11,372 nucleotides of DNA from an archaeon. Its GTDB lineage: Archaea; Aenigmatarchaeota; Aenigmatarchaeia; GW2011-AR5; GCA-2688965. Within the stretch, counting starts at the first letter, position 1, and each line of letters starts with the position of its first letter. The translations under genes and the position numbers were made by a program. The notes under the pieces were generated by a model. That model saw only the letters and a program-made list of their open reading frames with translations, did no database searches and had not been told where the DNA came from. The stretch covers positions 1 to 11,372 of the forward strand of contig NZEE01000013.1 of assembly GCA_002688965.1 (NCBI GenBank), written 5' to 3'. Of the stretch, positions 5,342 through 11,372 are shown one piece after another.

Positions 5342-6888
5342 TTAGCAAAACCTCCTAATGATGATTGATTCTGCATACTATCCAGAGTTTTATGCATTTT
5401 TTTCTCTTTATGATAAGCAGACCAATAGTATGCTTCATCTCTTGTATCTTTAGTTACAAGAACAACAACACGACCAGCTTGCGTTCTACCAGTACGGCCA
5501 CGTCTTTGAATAGAACGAATAGCAGAAGGAACAGGTTCATAGAAAACTACTAAATTAGTTTCAGTAACATCAATACCTTCTTCACCAACTGAAGATGAAA
5601 GTAAAACATTATGAAATCCTAATTTGAATTCATTTAGAATTTTTATCTGTTCTTCTTGTTTCAATCCTCTACCTTTTTTCATAGCTTGACCGATAAACAT
5701 TACAGATTTCACTCCTTCTATATTTTTCAAATCTTCCTCAATCTTACCTAATGTATCACGGTATTGAGCAAATATAATTATTCTAGATTCTTTATCTTCA
5801 GAAAGCTGTTTAGAAACAATTTCTCTTAATTTACCAAGTTTAGGATGCTCTTTTTTATTTTTAATCAATTCCATTGTCATATCTAAAGCTTGCTCAAACT
5901 CAGGATTTTTTATTAAACGTGTAGCAGCTTTTGTATCACCCGACTCACCTTGCTCTTTCAAACCTTTCAAATACTCAAGCAACGAATGCAATGTTTGAGT
6001 TTCTGCTAAAGTTAATGCATGATCTATTTTTATTATCTCAGCTAGTTTAGACATAGCCATATATTTGAATCCACCTGAAGATTTTTGTAATTTAATTTGC
6101 AAATCAATCAAATATTTTTTCGTAATCATTCTGTTATCTTGATTAATGACATGCCATTTTTGTAAAGTATCTAATGATTGCTGCTTTATAGAAGTAAGAA
6201 GCTTAATTATCTTAACAACATCTTCAGTCAAAGGTATTTCAATTTTTTCCTGTTCAACGTTTTGAATATATTTTTTAACATCATCATCATCGCGAGTGCG
6301 AATTTCAACATTACTAACATACAGTTTCTTACAAACATCTTTTATTTTGTACATATGTCCGCCAGGTGAAGCAGTTAAACCTAAAATCAAAGGGTCTTTA
6401 GCTTGCTCCATATATTTTTTAGCAATAAAAGTATACGCATATTTCTTAACAGCTCTATGACATTCATCTACTATTAGCAGTGAAAAATCATTTAATGATA
6501 AACGACCTTTTTTTAAATCATTTTGAATTGTCTGAGGTGTAGAAAAAACAATATCTGCTTCAGCATATTGCTTAATACGTTTAGCAGGATCAATCTCACC
6601 AGTAATAACTTTCAACTCATCTTCACCAACGCGAAGAAACTTTTGAAATGAGCGTTGATGTTGTGCAGTTAATGGTTTAGTAGGAGCAACCATTAGGATT
6701 TTCTTCTTCATATCTTGCTTTAAACGAAAAGCTGCAACCATTACAGCAACAGGAGTCTTACCCATTCCTGTAGGTAACACACACATCGTGTTCCCACTTA
6801 GCGCGCTTTCAGCTATAGCTTTCTGATAATCTCTCTCCTCTAAAACATCAGGATATATCCAATCATGCTCAACAAACTTAGAATTCAT
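5338..6888 (-). CDS. hef: Hef-type superfamily 2 helicase, the helicase half of a split Hef
   Basis: This 516-residue ATP-dependent helicase/translocase of the Hef/FANCM/Mph1 group acts on stalled forks and branched DNA. Visible motifs are the Q-like segment ERDYQKAIAES, Walker A PTGMGKT (39-45), STPQTIQNDL (116-125), DECH (141-144), LTASPG (171-176), the domain 2 FAQYRDTLGKIEEDL, SVGEEGIDV, and QRRGRTGR (461-468). The helical insert typical of Hef lies between the two RecA domains (about 200-350). Euryarchaeal Hef carries an ERCC4 nuclease on the same chain (total about 750); here the chain stops after the helicase and the nuclease is the next, overlapping gene. The ATG at 6888 lacks a ribosome binding site and sits about 28 bases from the shared TATA element, so the mRNA is probably leaderless. 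Confidence 0.95.
   Translation of the reverse strand: MNSKFVEHDWIYPDVLEERDYQKAIAESALSGNTMCVLPTGMGKTPVAVMVAAFRLKQDMKKKILMVAPTKPLTAQHQRSFQKFLRVGEDELKVITGEIDPAKRIKQYAEADIVFSTPQTIQNDLKKGRLSLNDFSLLIVDECHRAVKKYAYTFIAKKYMEQAKDPLILGLTASPGGHMYKIKDVCKKLYVSNVEIRTRDDDDVKKYIQNVEQEKIEIPLTEDVVKIIKLLTSIKQQSLDTLQKWHVINQDNRMITKKYLIDLQIKLQKSSGGFKYMAMSKLAEIIKIDHALTLAETQTLHSLLEYLKGLKEQGESGDTKAATRLIKNPEFEQALDMTMELIKNKKEHPKLGKLREIVSKQLSEDKESRIIIFAQYRDTLGKIEEDLKNIEGVKSVMFIGQAMKKGRGLKQEEQIKILNEFKLGFHNVLLSSSVGEEGIDVTETNLVVFYEPVPSAIRSIQRRGRTGRTQAGRVVVLVTKDTRDEAYYWSAYHKEKKMHKTLDSMQNQSSLGGFAK
5351..5356 (-). promoter_or_regulatory. Ribosome binding site AGGAGG for the XPF nuclease
   Basis: The minus strand reads AGGAGG 9 bases before the ATG at 5341, inside the last codons of the helicase gene. 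It is the closest match to a canonical Shine-Dalgarno site in the window and supports independent initiation of the nuclease despite the ATGA overlap. Confidence 0.7.
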
Positions 6889-6910
6889 ACCAGTATTTTG
6901 AAATCAACCT

Positions 6911-6923
6911 TTTAATATAAATC
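6911..6923. promoter_or_regulatory. Shared AT-rich TATA element for divergent hef and cca
   Basis: TTTAATATAA lies centred near 6916. It is about 24 bases upstream of ATG 6940 (cca, +) and about 28 bases upstream of ATG 6888 (helicase, -). Neither gene has a clear ribosome binding site in its leader. Read on the minus strand it is GGATTTATATTAAAAGG. One near-symmetric element could direct leaderless transcription both ways. Confidence 0.55.
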
Positions 6924-6939
6924 CAACAATCATATCTTC

Positions 6940-8346
6940 ATGGTAACAGAAGCAAAAAAGATAAAACTCGTAAAACAACAGATCCTTGAGAAAATTAGCC
7001 CAAGCAAAGAAGAAGAAGCAAAGCTCAAGAAATTCCTAAGAGAATTACTTACAGTATCAAAATTAAAATCAGGTAAAGATGCTGTAGTCTGTGGTTCTAT
7101 TGGCAAGGGAGACTGGCATGCAGGTAATCATGATATTGACTTATTTATTTTATTTCCTAAATCCACTAAACGCGATGTTTTAGAAGATGATGGATTATTA
7201 TATGGAAAACAAATAGCAGCTGAAATGAAAGGTGAAGCAGTGATGAAATTTGCTGAACATCCCTATATTAAAGCAGTTATTCAGGATTATGATGTTGATA
7301 TTGTTCCAGCTTATAGAATCAAAGTAGGAGAAAAAATTATATCAGCTGTAGATCGTTCACCATTACACTTACAATATATTCTCAAGAAGTTTAATGACAA
7401 ACTTCGTGACGAGACGAGATTACTAAAACAGTTTATGCGAGGTATTGGTGTATATGGTAGTGATGTTAAGACAGAAGGATTTTCTGGATATGCTTGCGAG
7501 CTATTAGTATTGAATTATGGTTCATTTGAAAAAGTTCTAAAAGCAGCTGTAAAATGGAATCCTATTCAAGTTTTACAATTAAAAGGAAAACCAAATAAAA
7601 AACGTTTGTTAAAGAAATTTCCAGAACCTCTAATCATCATAGATCCAGTTGATAAAAACAGAAACGTAACATCAATTGTTAGTCCAGAAAGAATGATATA
7701 TTTTATTAAAAAATCTAAAAACTTCTTAGAACAACCTGATGCAAATTATTTTGAAGAAGCTGAACCAGTAACAATGGACAATGAACAAATGAAAACAGTT
7801 AAACTAAGAAAAACCAAATTCTTTTCATTGCAAATAGAAAGAAATAGAGATATTGTAGATGATACTCTTTATCCTCAATTAAGACGAGCAATGCGTAGAA
7901 TTGCTTCTGTCCTAAAAGACAATGAATTCATTGTAATGAATACTTTATTGTCAGAAGAAACTGAAGGACGTATTTACATGATATTTGAAATGGAAGTATG
8001 GGAACTTCCAGCAATAAAGAAGATGATGGGTCCATTCATAGAAGCTAAGAAAAATGTCAAAGACTTCTTAGCAAAATATCCACCTGAAAAAGGATTTGTT
8101 CCATATATAGAAGGCAAGATATGGCATGTTGATAAAATCCGTGAAAATAGAGACGCAGTAGAAGCTGTAAGAGATTTCCTAACTCAGGACATAGAAGAAC
8201 TAAATAAACAAGGAATTCCTAAGAAAATCGCAGAATCAATGTTCCAAGCACGATTATTAGAACATGATGATTTCTGGACTATACTAAAAGAAAATAAAAC
8301 ACTTTCTGATTTAGTCAGAAGAAAGTTCTTTGAGAGTATGGCTTAA
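6940..8346 (+). CDS. cca: CCA-adding tRNA nucleotidyltransferase, class I (archaeal)
   Basis: This enzyme adds or repairs the 3' CCA of tRNAs without a nucleic-acid template. The 468-residue protein is a little longer than typical archaeal members. The nucleotidyltransferase motif is VVCGSIGKGDWHAGNHDIDL, with the GS at 52-53 and metal ligands D65 and D67. The third carboxylate is in DVDIVPAYRI (probably D120). The central region, with RLLKQFMRGIGVYGSDVKTE followed by GFSGYACELL, matches the archaeal tRNA-binding core, and the C-terminal half is the archaeal head/body/tail region. The start ATG has a TATA box about 24 bases upstream. It converges on sepF with only 34 bases between stops. No T-rich terminator is seen on its own strand. 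Confidence 0.97.
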   Translation: MVTEAKKIKLVKQQILEKISPSKEEEAKLKKFLRELLTVSKLKSGKDAVVCGSIGKGDWHAGNHDIDLFILFPKSTKRDVLEDDGLLYGKQIAAEMKGEAVMKFAEHPYIKAVIQDYDVDIVPAYRIKVGEKIISAVDRSPLHLQYILKKFNDKLRDETRLLKQFMRGIGVYGSDVKTEGFSGYACELLVLNYGSFEKVLKAAVKWNPIQVLQLKGKPNKKRLLKKFPEPLIIIDPVDKNRNVTSIVSPERMIYFIKKSKNFLEQPDANYFEEAEPVTMDNEQMKTVKLRKTKFFSLQIERNRDIVDDTLYPQLRRAMRRIASVLKDNEFIVMNTLLSEETEGRIYMIFEMEVWELPAIKKMMGPFIEAKKNVKDFLAKYPPEKGFVPYIEGKIWHVDKIRENRDAVEAVRDFLTQDIEELNKQGIPKKIAESMFQARLLEHDDFWTILKENKTLSDLVRRKFFESMA

Positions 8347-8361
8347 ATCCTTTAAGTTGAC

Positions 8362-8380
8362 AATAATAAAAAATAAAAAA
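8362..8380 (-). terminator. T-rich terminator after sepF
   Basis: Read on the minus strand this is TTTTTTATTTTTTATTATT, directly after the sepF stop. No hairpin is present. This fits FttA-dependent termination at a U-rich tract at the end of the L37Ae-to-SepF gene cluster. Confidence 0.6.
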
Positions 8381-8836
8381 CTATTCGTCATCTGCACGAA
8401 TTCCAGATAAAGCTTCATTTGCAGATGGTGCAGGAGCAGGTTCTTGATGCGCTGTTTCTTGTGTTGCTGCAGGAGATTCTCTATGTACTTTTGCAAATGA
8501 TGGAGTAACTACAATCCATTCATCAGATACACCTGCAATATCACCATTAACAGCAATACATGTTTTCCTAATACGTGCAATAGCTCGTTTTAATTCACCA
8601 ATATCTTTATCTTTTAGCTCTTTGATACGTACTAACAAAATGTTTCCTTCACGTACCTTTTTCTGAATTCTATCAGAATCCATATAATCATTAAGTTTCT
8701 CAACTTGTATTAGAATTTTATCTTTTCCAGCTTCGCTAGAAGCTCCAGGAAGCTCTAATTCAACATATTGATCTTCGCTACTAATTTCACTAACTTCGTC
8801 GCCAGTAAATCGTCCAAGAATATCTCCAATTCCCAT
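8381..8836 (-). CDS. sepF: Cell division protein SepF
   Basis: SepF anchors FtsZ to the membrane in archaea that divide with FtsZ. From the ATG at 8836 the protein is 151 residues. The N-terminal MGIGDILGRFTG is a plausible amphipathic membrane-targeting helix. A linker (13-38) is followed by the SepF/DUF552 core at about 40-118, which includes ILIQVEKLNDYMDSDRIQKK, GNILLVRIKEL, DIGELKRAIARIRKTC and the closing VVTPSFAKVHRE. The core normally ends near there, but about 31 residues of Ala/Pro/Gln/Glu-rich tail follow (PAATQETAHQEPAPAPSA and on). AAGGGGTG lies 6 bases upstream of the ATG; the in-frame GTG at 8845 falls inside it and is rejected. An AT-rich gap of 83 bases to UPF0147 leaves room for its own promoter. 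Confidence 0.9.
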   Translation of the reverse strand: MGIGDILGRFTGDEVSEISSEDQYVELELPGASSEAGKDKILIQVEKLNDYMDSDRIQKKVREGNILLVRIKELKDKDIGELKRAIARIRKTCIAVNGDIAGVSDEWIVVTPSFAKVHRESPAATQETAHQEPAPAPSANEALSGIRADDE

Positions 8837-8919
8837 TTTAAGCACCCCTTTATTGATGTAATTAATATATCATTAACACTTAAATTCTTATTTGTCAGCA
8901 CTAGTTTGGAGATTTTCAA

Positions 8920-9168
8920 TTATTTACCTTCTTGTGCTTCTAAAACAGAGACAATATTCCATATTTGAGTACGAGTATATATTGGTATATTAGGATCTCC
9001 TGAAACTTCATCTAGAATAGAAATTGCATTATTAACGCGAATATCTTTGTCAAGTTTATCATTTTTCAAGTCTTTTTTAACTTCAACAGCTGCAGAACGA
9101 ACATTCCGAGGTACAGTCCTGTCTACTTCTATCTCTTCTAACAGTGCTAGCACCTCTTGAAATTCCAT
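8920..9168 (-). CDS. UPF0147 family protein
   Basis: This 82-residue, acidic, all-helical protein belongs to the archaea-specific UPF0147 family. Conserved stretches are ALLEEIEVDRTVPRNVRSAA, NAISILDEVSGDPNIP and TRTQIWNIVSVLE. Its biochemical function is unknown. The ATG at 9168 is chosen over an upstream in-frame TTG (9186) because GGTGAT (9173-9178) lies 4 bases upstream. It sits 39 bases after prefoldin beta in an otherwise translation- and transcription-related run, so a housekeeping role is likely. Confidence 0.92.
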   Translation of the reverse strand: MEFQEVLALLEEIEVDRTVPRNVRSAAVEVKKDLKNDKLDKDIRVNNAISILDEVSGDPNIPIYTRTQIWNIVSVLEAQEGK

Positions 9169-9207
9169 TAAAATCACCATTTTCAAATATCATTTACAAA
9201 TCACTTT

Positions 9208-9549
9208 TTATTTCGCCTGTCCAGGCATTAATGACTTTATTTTGCTTTTACCTGTTTCAAGCATTTCTTCAATTTTCTTTTCTTGTTTAACAAGCATTTT
9301 TTTCTTCATATCAATATCATCTTTCTGTTCTTTCAATTCTTTAGTAATATCTGATTTAGTAGATTTAACCATCATAGGACCAATAGCTTTGTAAACATCA
9401 CTCTTACTTTTCTTAACTTCATCTAAAGCAGCATCTAGCTCTCTTTCTTGCAAATCTAGCTGTTGCTTTTGCATTGCAACAATTTGCATTTGCTGTTGCT
9501 GTCCTTGCATTTGTCCTAACAAATCTTGAGCTTGTTTACTTAATTCCAT
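9208..9549 (-). CDS. pfdB: Prefoldin beta subunit
   Basis: Prefoldin is a hexameric, jellyfish-shaped chaperone of two alpha and four beta subunits that holds unfolded proteins and passes them to the thermosome. The 113-residue protein is two long coiled-coil helices. One is Gln-rich (about 1-45). The central beta-hairpin segment is DVYKAIGPMMVKSTKSDITK, matching the family pattern. The second helix is Lys/Glu-rich. The ATG at 9549 is preferred over an in-frame GTG at 9558, since GTGAT sits at 9554-9558, 4 bases upstream, and the GTG lies inside that site. The rpoP stop codon overlaps the same site, so translation of the two is probably linked. Confidence 0.93.
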   Translation of the reverse strand: MELSKQAQDLLGQMQGQQQQMQIVAMQKQQLDLQERELDAALDEVKKSKSDVYKAIGPMMVKSTKSDITKELKEQKDDIDMKKKMLVKQEKKIEEMLETGKSKIKSLMPGQAK

Positions 9550-9554
9550 CACAA

Positions 9555-9689
9555 TCACTCTGCCTTAACTTTTTTTCTAAATTCTGGTCTAGCCTTTGCA
9601 GTTATTCTAAAACCACATAAAGGACATTTTACAGAACCTTCTTCCATATCAATTTTCTCTTTACATCTTAAACAAACATGTGAACTCAT
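9555..9689 (-). CDS. rpoP: DNA-directed RNA polymerase subunit P (Rpo12)
   Basis: This 44-residue zinc-ribbon subunit of archaeal RNA polymerase is the counterpart of eukaryotic Rpb12/RPC10. The four cysteines C6-x2-C9 and C22-x2-C25 form the zinc site (SSHVCLRCKEKI; VKCPLCGFRI). The basic C-terminus ARPEFRKKVKAE is typical. The length matches the family. The start ATG at 9689 is preceded by GGTG at 9695-9698, whose first base belongs to the stop codon of the L37Ae gene. The stop TGA (9555-9557) lies within the ribosome binding site of prefoldin beta. The order L37Ae, RpoP, prefoldin beta is common in archaea. Confidence 0.95.
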   Translation of the reverse strand: MSSHVCLRCKEKIDMEEGSVKCPLCGFRITAKARPEFRKKVKAE

Positions 9690-9697
9690 CTAAACAC

Positions 9698-9913
9698 CTA
9701 TTCATTGAATTTATATGCACCTGATGCGTATTTTTTGCCACATTTAGCACATTTCCATACACCAGCGCTTTCTCTTCTTATTGAAACACGCGAACATGAA
9801 GGACATGAGTACTTTTTCTTGGAAGTTTTTGTAGCTTTTTTGATTTCTTCCCTAATTCTCTTACCATATCTGCTGCCAAAACGTCCTGTTCCGACAATAC
9901 TCTTTTTACCCAT
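9698..9913 (-). CDS. rpl37ae: Large ribosomal subunit protein L37Ae (eL43)
   Basis: This 71-residue zinc-ribbon protein of the 50S subunit is archaeal/eukaryotic specific. Hallmarks are the basic N-terminal TGRFGSRYGKRIREEIKK, the four zinc ligands C37-x2-C40 and C55-x2-C58 (YSCPSCSRVSIRR; GVWKCAKCGK), and the C-terminal GAYKF. The length is slightly short of typical members (about 75-90). The start ATG at 9913 has AGGTGG 5 bases upstream (9919-9924), so an in-frame GTG at 9922 is rejected. It heads a run of co-directional small genes and lies 66 bases after aCPSF1. Confidence 0.95.
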   Translation of the reverse strand: MGKKSIVGTGRFGSRYGKRIREEIKKATKTSKKKYSCPSCSRVSIRRESAGVWKCAKCGKKYASGAYKFNE

Positions 9914-9951
9914 TATATCCACCTGTAATTATCTGTTGTATTGTCGCAAAG

Positions 9952-9970
9952 CCTTTTAATAGTTTAAAAT
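9952..9970 (-). promoter_or_regulatory. Candidate promoter of the L37Ae-RpoP-prefoldin cluster
   Basis: The minus strand reads ATTTTAAACTATTAAAAGG in the 66-base gap between aCPSF1 and L37Ae. Either AT core would place the transcription start at about 9932-9941, giving a leader of about 20-28 bases that contains the AGGTGG site. Which core is used cannot be told from sequence. Confidence 0.5.
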
Positions 9971-9979
9971 AGCCAAGAA

Positions 9980-11372
9980 TTACCTAATCCGAATAGCTTC
10001 TAAATTAGAAGGTGCTTGTGTTCTTACATGATAAGTTTGATGATAATTCCTTGAAGTTGATATACAGCTTGTAGGTTCACCATGGTCTGTTATTATCCTT
10101 TTAGGCTTAGTTTTCAAATGTTCTATAAAACTCATTAATTGATTTTGATCACTGTGGCCACCAAGACCATTCACAGTTTCTATTTGTAATTTCAATTCAA
10201 GGCCTTTTCCAACAGATGCGCCACCACTTCTAGCATTATCAACATTTACCATTTTCCAGCCTTTCTGGATTCTACGACCCATTGTCCCTTCACCCTGATA
10301 TCCTACAAATATTAACATGTTTTTTGGGTCATGAGATAAGTTTCTCATATATTCCATAATTGGACCACCAACCATCATACCGCTTGTTGACAAAATAACA
10401 GAAGGACCCTTTTCGTTTATGATATTTCTTCTTTCTTCTCCACTTCCTACACCACGGATTCTAGGATCAATAAATGGATTCTTACCTTTATGGAGAATCT
10501 TATCTTGCATTTCTTTTGACATAAATTCAGGATAAGCAGTATGGATAGCAGTAGCATCCCAAATCATTCCATCTAAGTAAATTGGCACATTAATATCAGA
10601 TTCTGCAATAGTTGCCACAACATCTTGGGAACGTCCAACAGCAAATGAAGGTATAATTACTTTTCCACCCCTATCAAGAGTTTCATTAATTTTTTCCATT
10701 AAATGGATTTCAGCTTCTTTATGAGATTGTGTGATTTTAGTTCCATAAGTAGACTCTATTATCAATGTTTCTACACGAGTAAAATTAGTTGAAGCAGGTG
10801 CAAATAATTTCGTAGGAGCATATTTCATATCTGAAGTATAAAGTACATTATGCAACCCATCTCCAACATGCAAATGAACAGTTGAAGAACCTAGTAAATG
10901 TCCTGCATTGCTTAAAGTTAATCTCATGTCAGGTGTAATATCAGTTACCTCACCATAATTCAAAGTAATACAATGTTTCAATAATTCTTCAATATCTTTT
11001 GATTGAAACGGCGGTTTAGTACCTTCTCTTTTATTAATTTTTAAGAAATCTAGTTGTAACATAGTTGAAGTATCTCTTGTAGGAGCAGTACAGTATAATG
11101 GCCCTTTGAATCCAAACTTGTATAGAAATGGTAGCATACCACAATGATCCATATGAGAGTGAGATAAAACTACAGCATCCAAATCTTGAATTTTAAATTC
11201 AGGAGCATCTAAATGAGGATAAGGATTTGAATCTTTTTTAACAGAAATTCCACAATCTACCATTACATTACTTTCTGGAGTTTGGAATAACAAACATGAA
11301 CGACCTACTTCTCTAAAACCACCCAAAGTAACTAATCTAATATAATCTACTGATTTTTTATCTTCTGTATAA
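9980..11372 (-). CDS. fttA: Beta-CASP ribonuclease aCPSF1/FttA, C-terminal catalytic part (5' end outside window)
   Basis: aCPSF1 (FttA) is the archaeal CPSF73-like nuclease that cleaves nascent RNA and terminates transcription. The frame stays open to the right edge and reads YIRLVTLGGFREVGRSC, so the TTG at 11326 is internal and the N-terminal KH domains lie beyond the window. Numbering from that TTG, the metallo-beta-lactamase motif 2 is SHSHMDH (55-61), motif 3 is in NAGHLLGS (H143), and motif 4 is in YTSDMKYA (D166). Beta-CASP motif A is IIESTYGT (E191), and the region ends with LGGHSD and the ITDHGE segment. The C-terminal end APSNLEAIRIR is typical of aCPSF1 rather than aRNase J. It precedes the L37Ae cluster on the same strand. 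Confidence 0.94.
   Translation of the reverse strand, partial: YTEDKKSVDYIRLVTLGGFREVGRSCLLFQTPESNVMVDCGISVKKDSNPYPHLDAPEFKIQDLDAVVLSHSHMDHCGMLPFLYKFGFKGPLYCTAPTRDTSTMLQLDFLKINKREGTKPPFQSKDIEELLKHCITLNYGEVTDITPDMRLTLSNAGHLLGSSTVHLHVGDGLHNVLYTSDMKYAPTKLFAPASTNFTRVETLIIESTYGTKITQSHKEAEIHLMEKINETLDRGGKVIIPSFAVGRSQDVVATIAESDINVPIYLDGMIWDATAIHTAYPEFMSKEMQDKILHKGKNPFIDPRIRGVGSGEERRNIINEKGPSVILSTSGMMVGGPIMEYMRNLSHDPKNMLIFVGYQGEGTMGRRIQKGWKMVNVDNARSGGASVGKGLELKLQIETVNGLGGHSDQNQLMSFIEHLKTKPKRIITDHGEPTSCISTSRNYHQTYHVRTQAPSNLEAIRIR

Noticed and set aside
8311..8968. Frames at 8311-8496 (-) and 8768-8968 (+)
   Set aside because: They overlap cca and sepF/UPF0147 in other frames, have no start signals, and read as low-complexity shadows.
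9705..9959. Plus-strand frame opposite L37Ae
   Set aside because: It is the complement of a ribosomal protein gene with intact zinc ligands and ribosome binding site.
11324..11326. TTG at 11326 as the start of the beta-CASP nuclease
   Set aside because: In-frame codons continue to the right edge and read IRLVTLGGFREVGRSC, a known internal aCPSF1 segment; no ribosome binding site precedes the TTG.
1..11372. CRISPR array, insertion sequence, tRNA or rRNA, defence island
   Set aside because: I found no spaced direct repeats, transposase motifs, terminal inverted repeats, cloverleaf or rRNA-like segments; the gene content is chromosomal housekeeping.

Overview
The window is a stretch of an AT-rich archaeal chromosome (roughly one third G+C by eye). 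The archaeal assignment rests on an MCM helicase, diphthine synthase, Hef/XPF-type repair proteins, a class I (archaeal) CCA-adding enzyme, SepF, a UPF0147 protein, prefoldin beta, RNA polymerase subunit P, ribosomal protein L37Ae and the beta-CASP termination nuclease aCPSF1/FttA. Promoters also look archaeal: TATA boxes lie about 25 bases upstream of starts, and ribosome binding sites read GGTGAT. Small compact genes, very short spacers and some split proteins suggest a DPANN-type lineage, for example near Woesearchaeota or Pacearchaeota; that placement is inference and was not tested.

Layout. Bases 1-1841, + strand: the 3' part of mcm, an OB-fold/winged-helix protein that may be RPA-like, and a tiny cysteine-rich DUF6485-like protein. 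Bases 1875-2075, + strand: a small unknown reading frame interrupted by an in-frame TGA. Bases 2090-2800, + strand: a DUF1624-type multi-pass membrane acyltransferase. Bases 2792-4164, - strand: dphB followed by a DUF357-Nudix fusion that overlaps it by ATGA. Bases 4186-4650: the divergent dphB promoter, then a stand-alone 89-residue hydrophobic membrane protein gene with a very clear TATA box, ribosome binding site and hairpin/T-tract terminator. Bases 4667-6888, - strand: a split Hef, with helicase and XPF nuclease as two genes overlapping by ATGA. A shared AT-rich promoter then leads to cca (+, 6940-8346). Bases 8381-11372, - strand: aCPSF1 (5' end outside the window), L37Ae, RpoP, prefoldin beta, UPF0147 and SepF.

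Most of the window is replication, repair, translation, transcription and cell-division housekeeping. I see no CRISPR array, mobile element, rRNA, tRNA or obvious defence system. The items most worth a second look are the highly equipped orphan membrane protein, the TGA-interrupted frame, the DUF357-Nudix fusion coupled to dphB, the split Hef operon and SepF with an Ala/Pro-rich tail.
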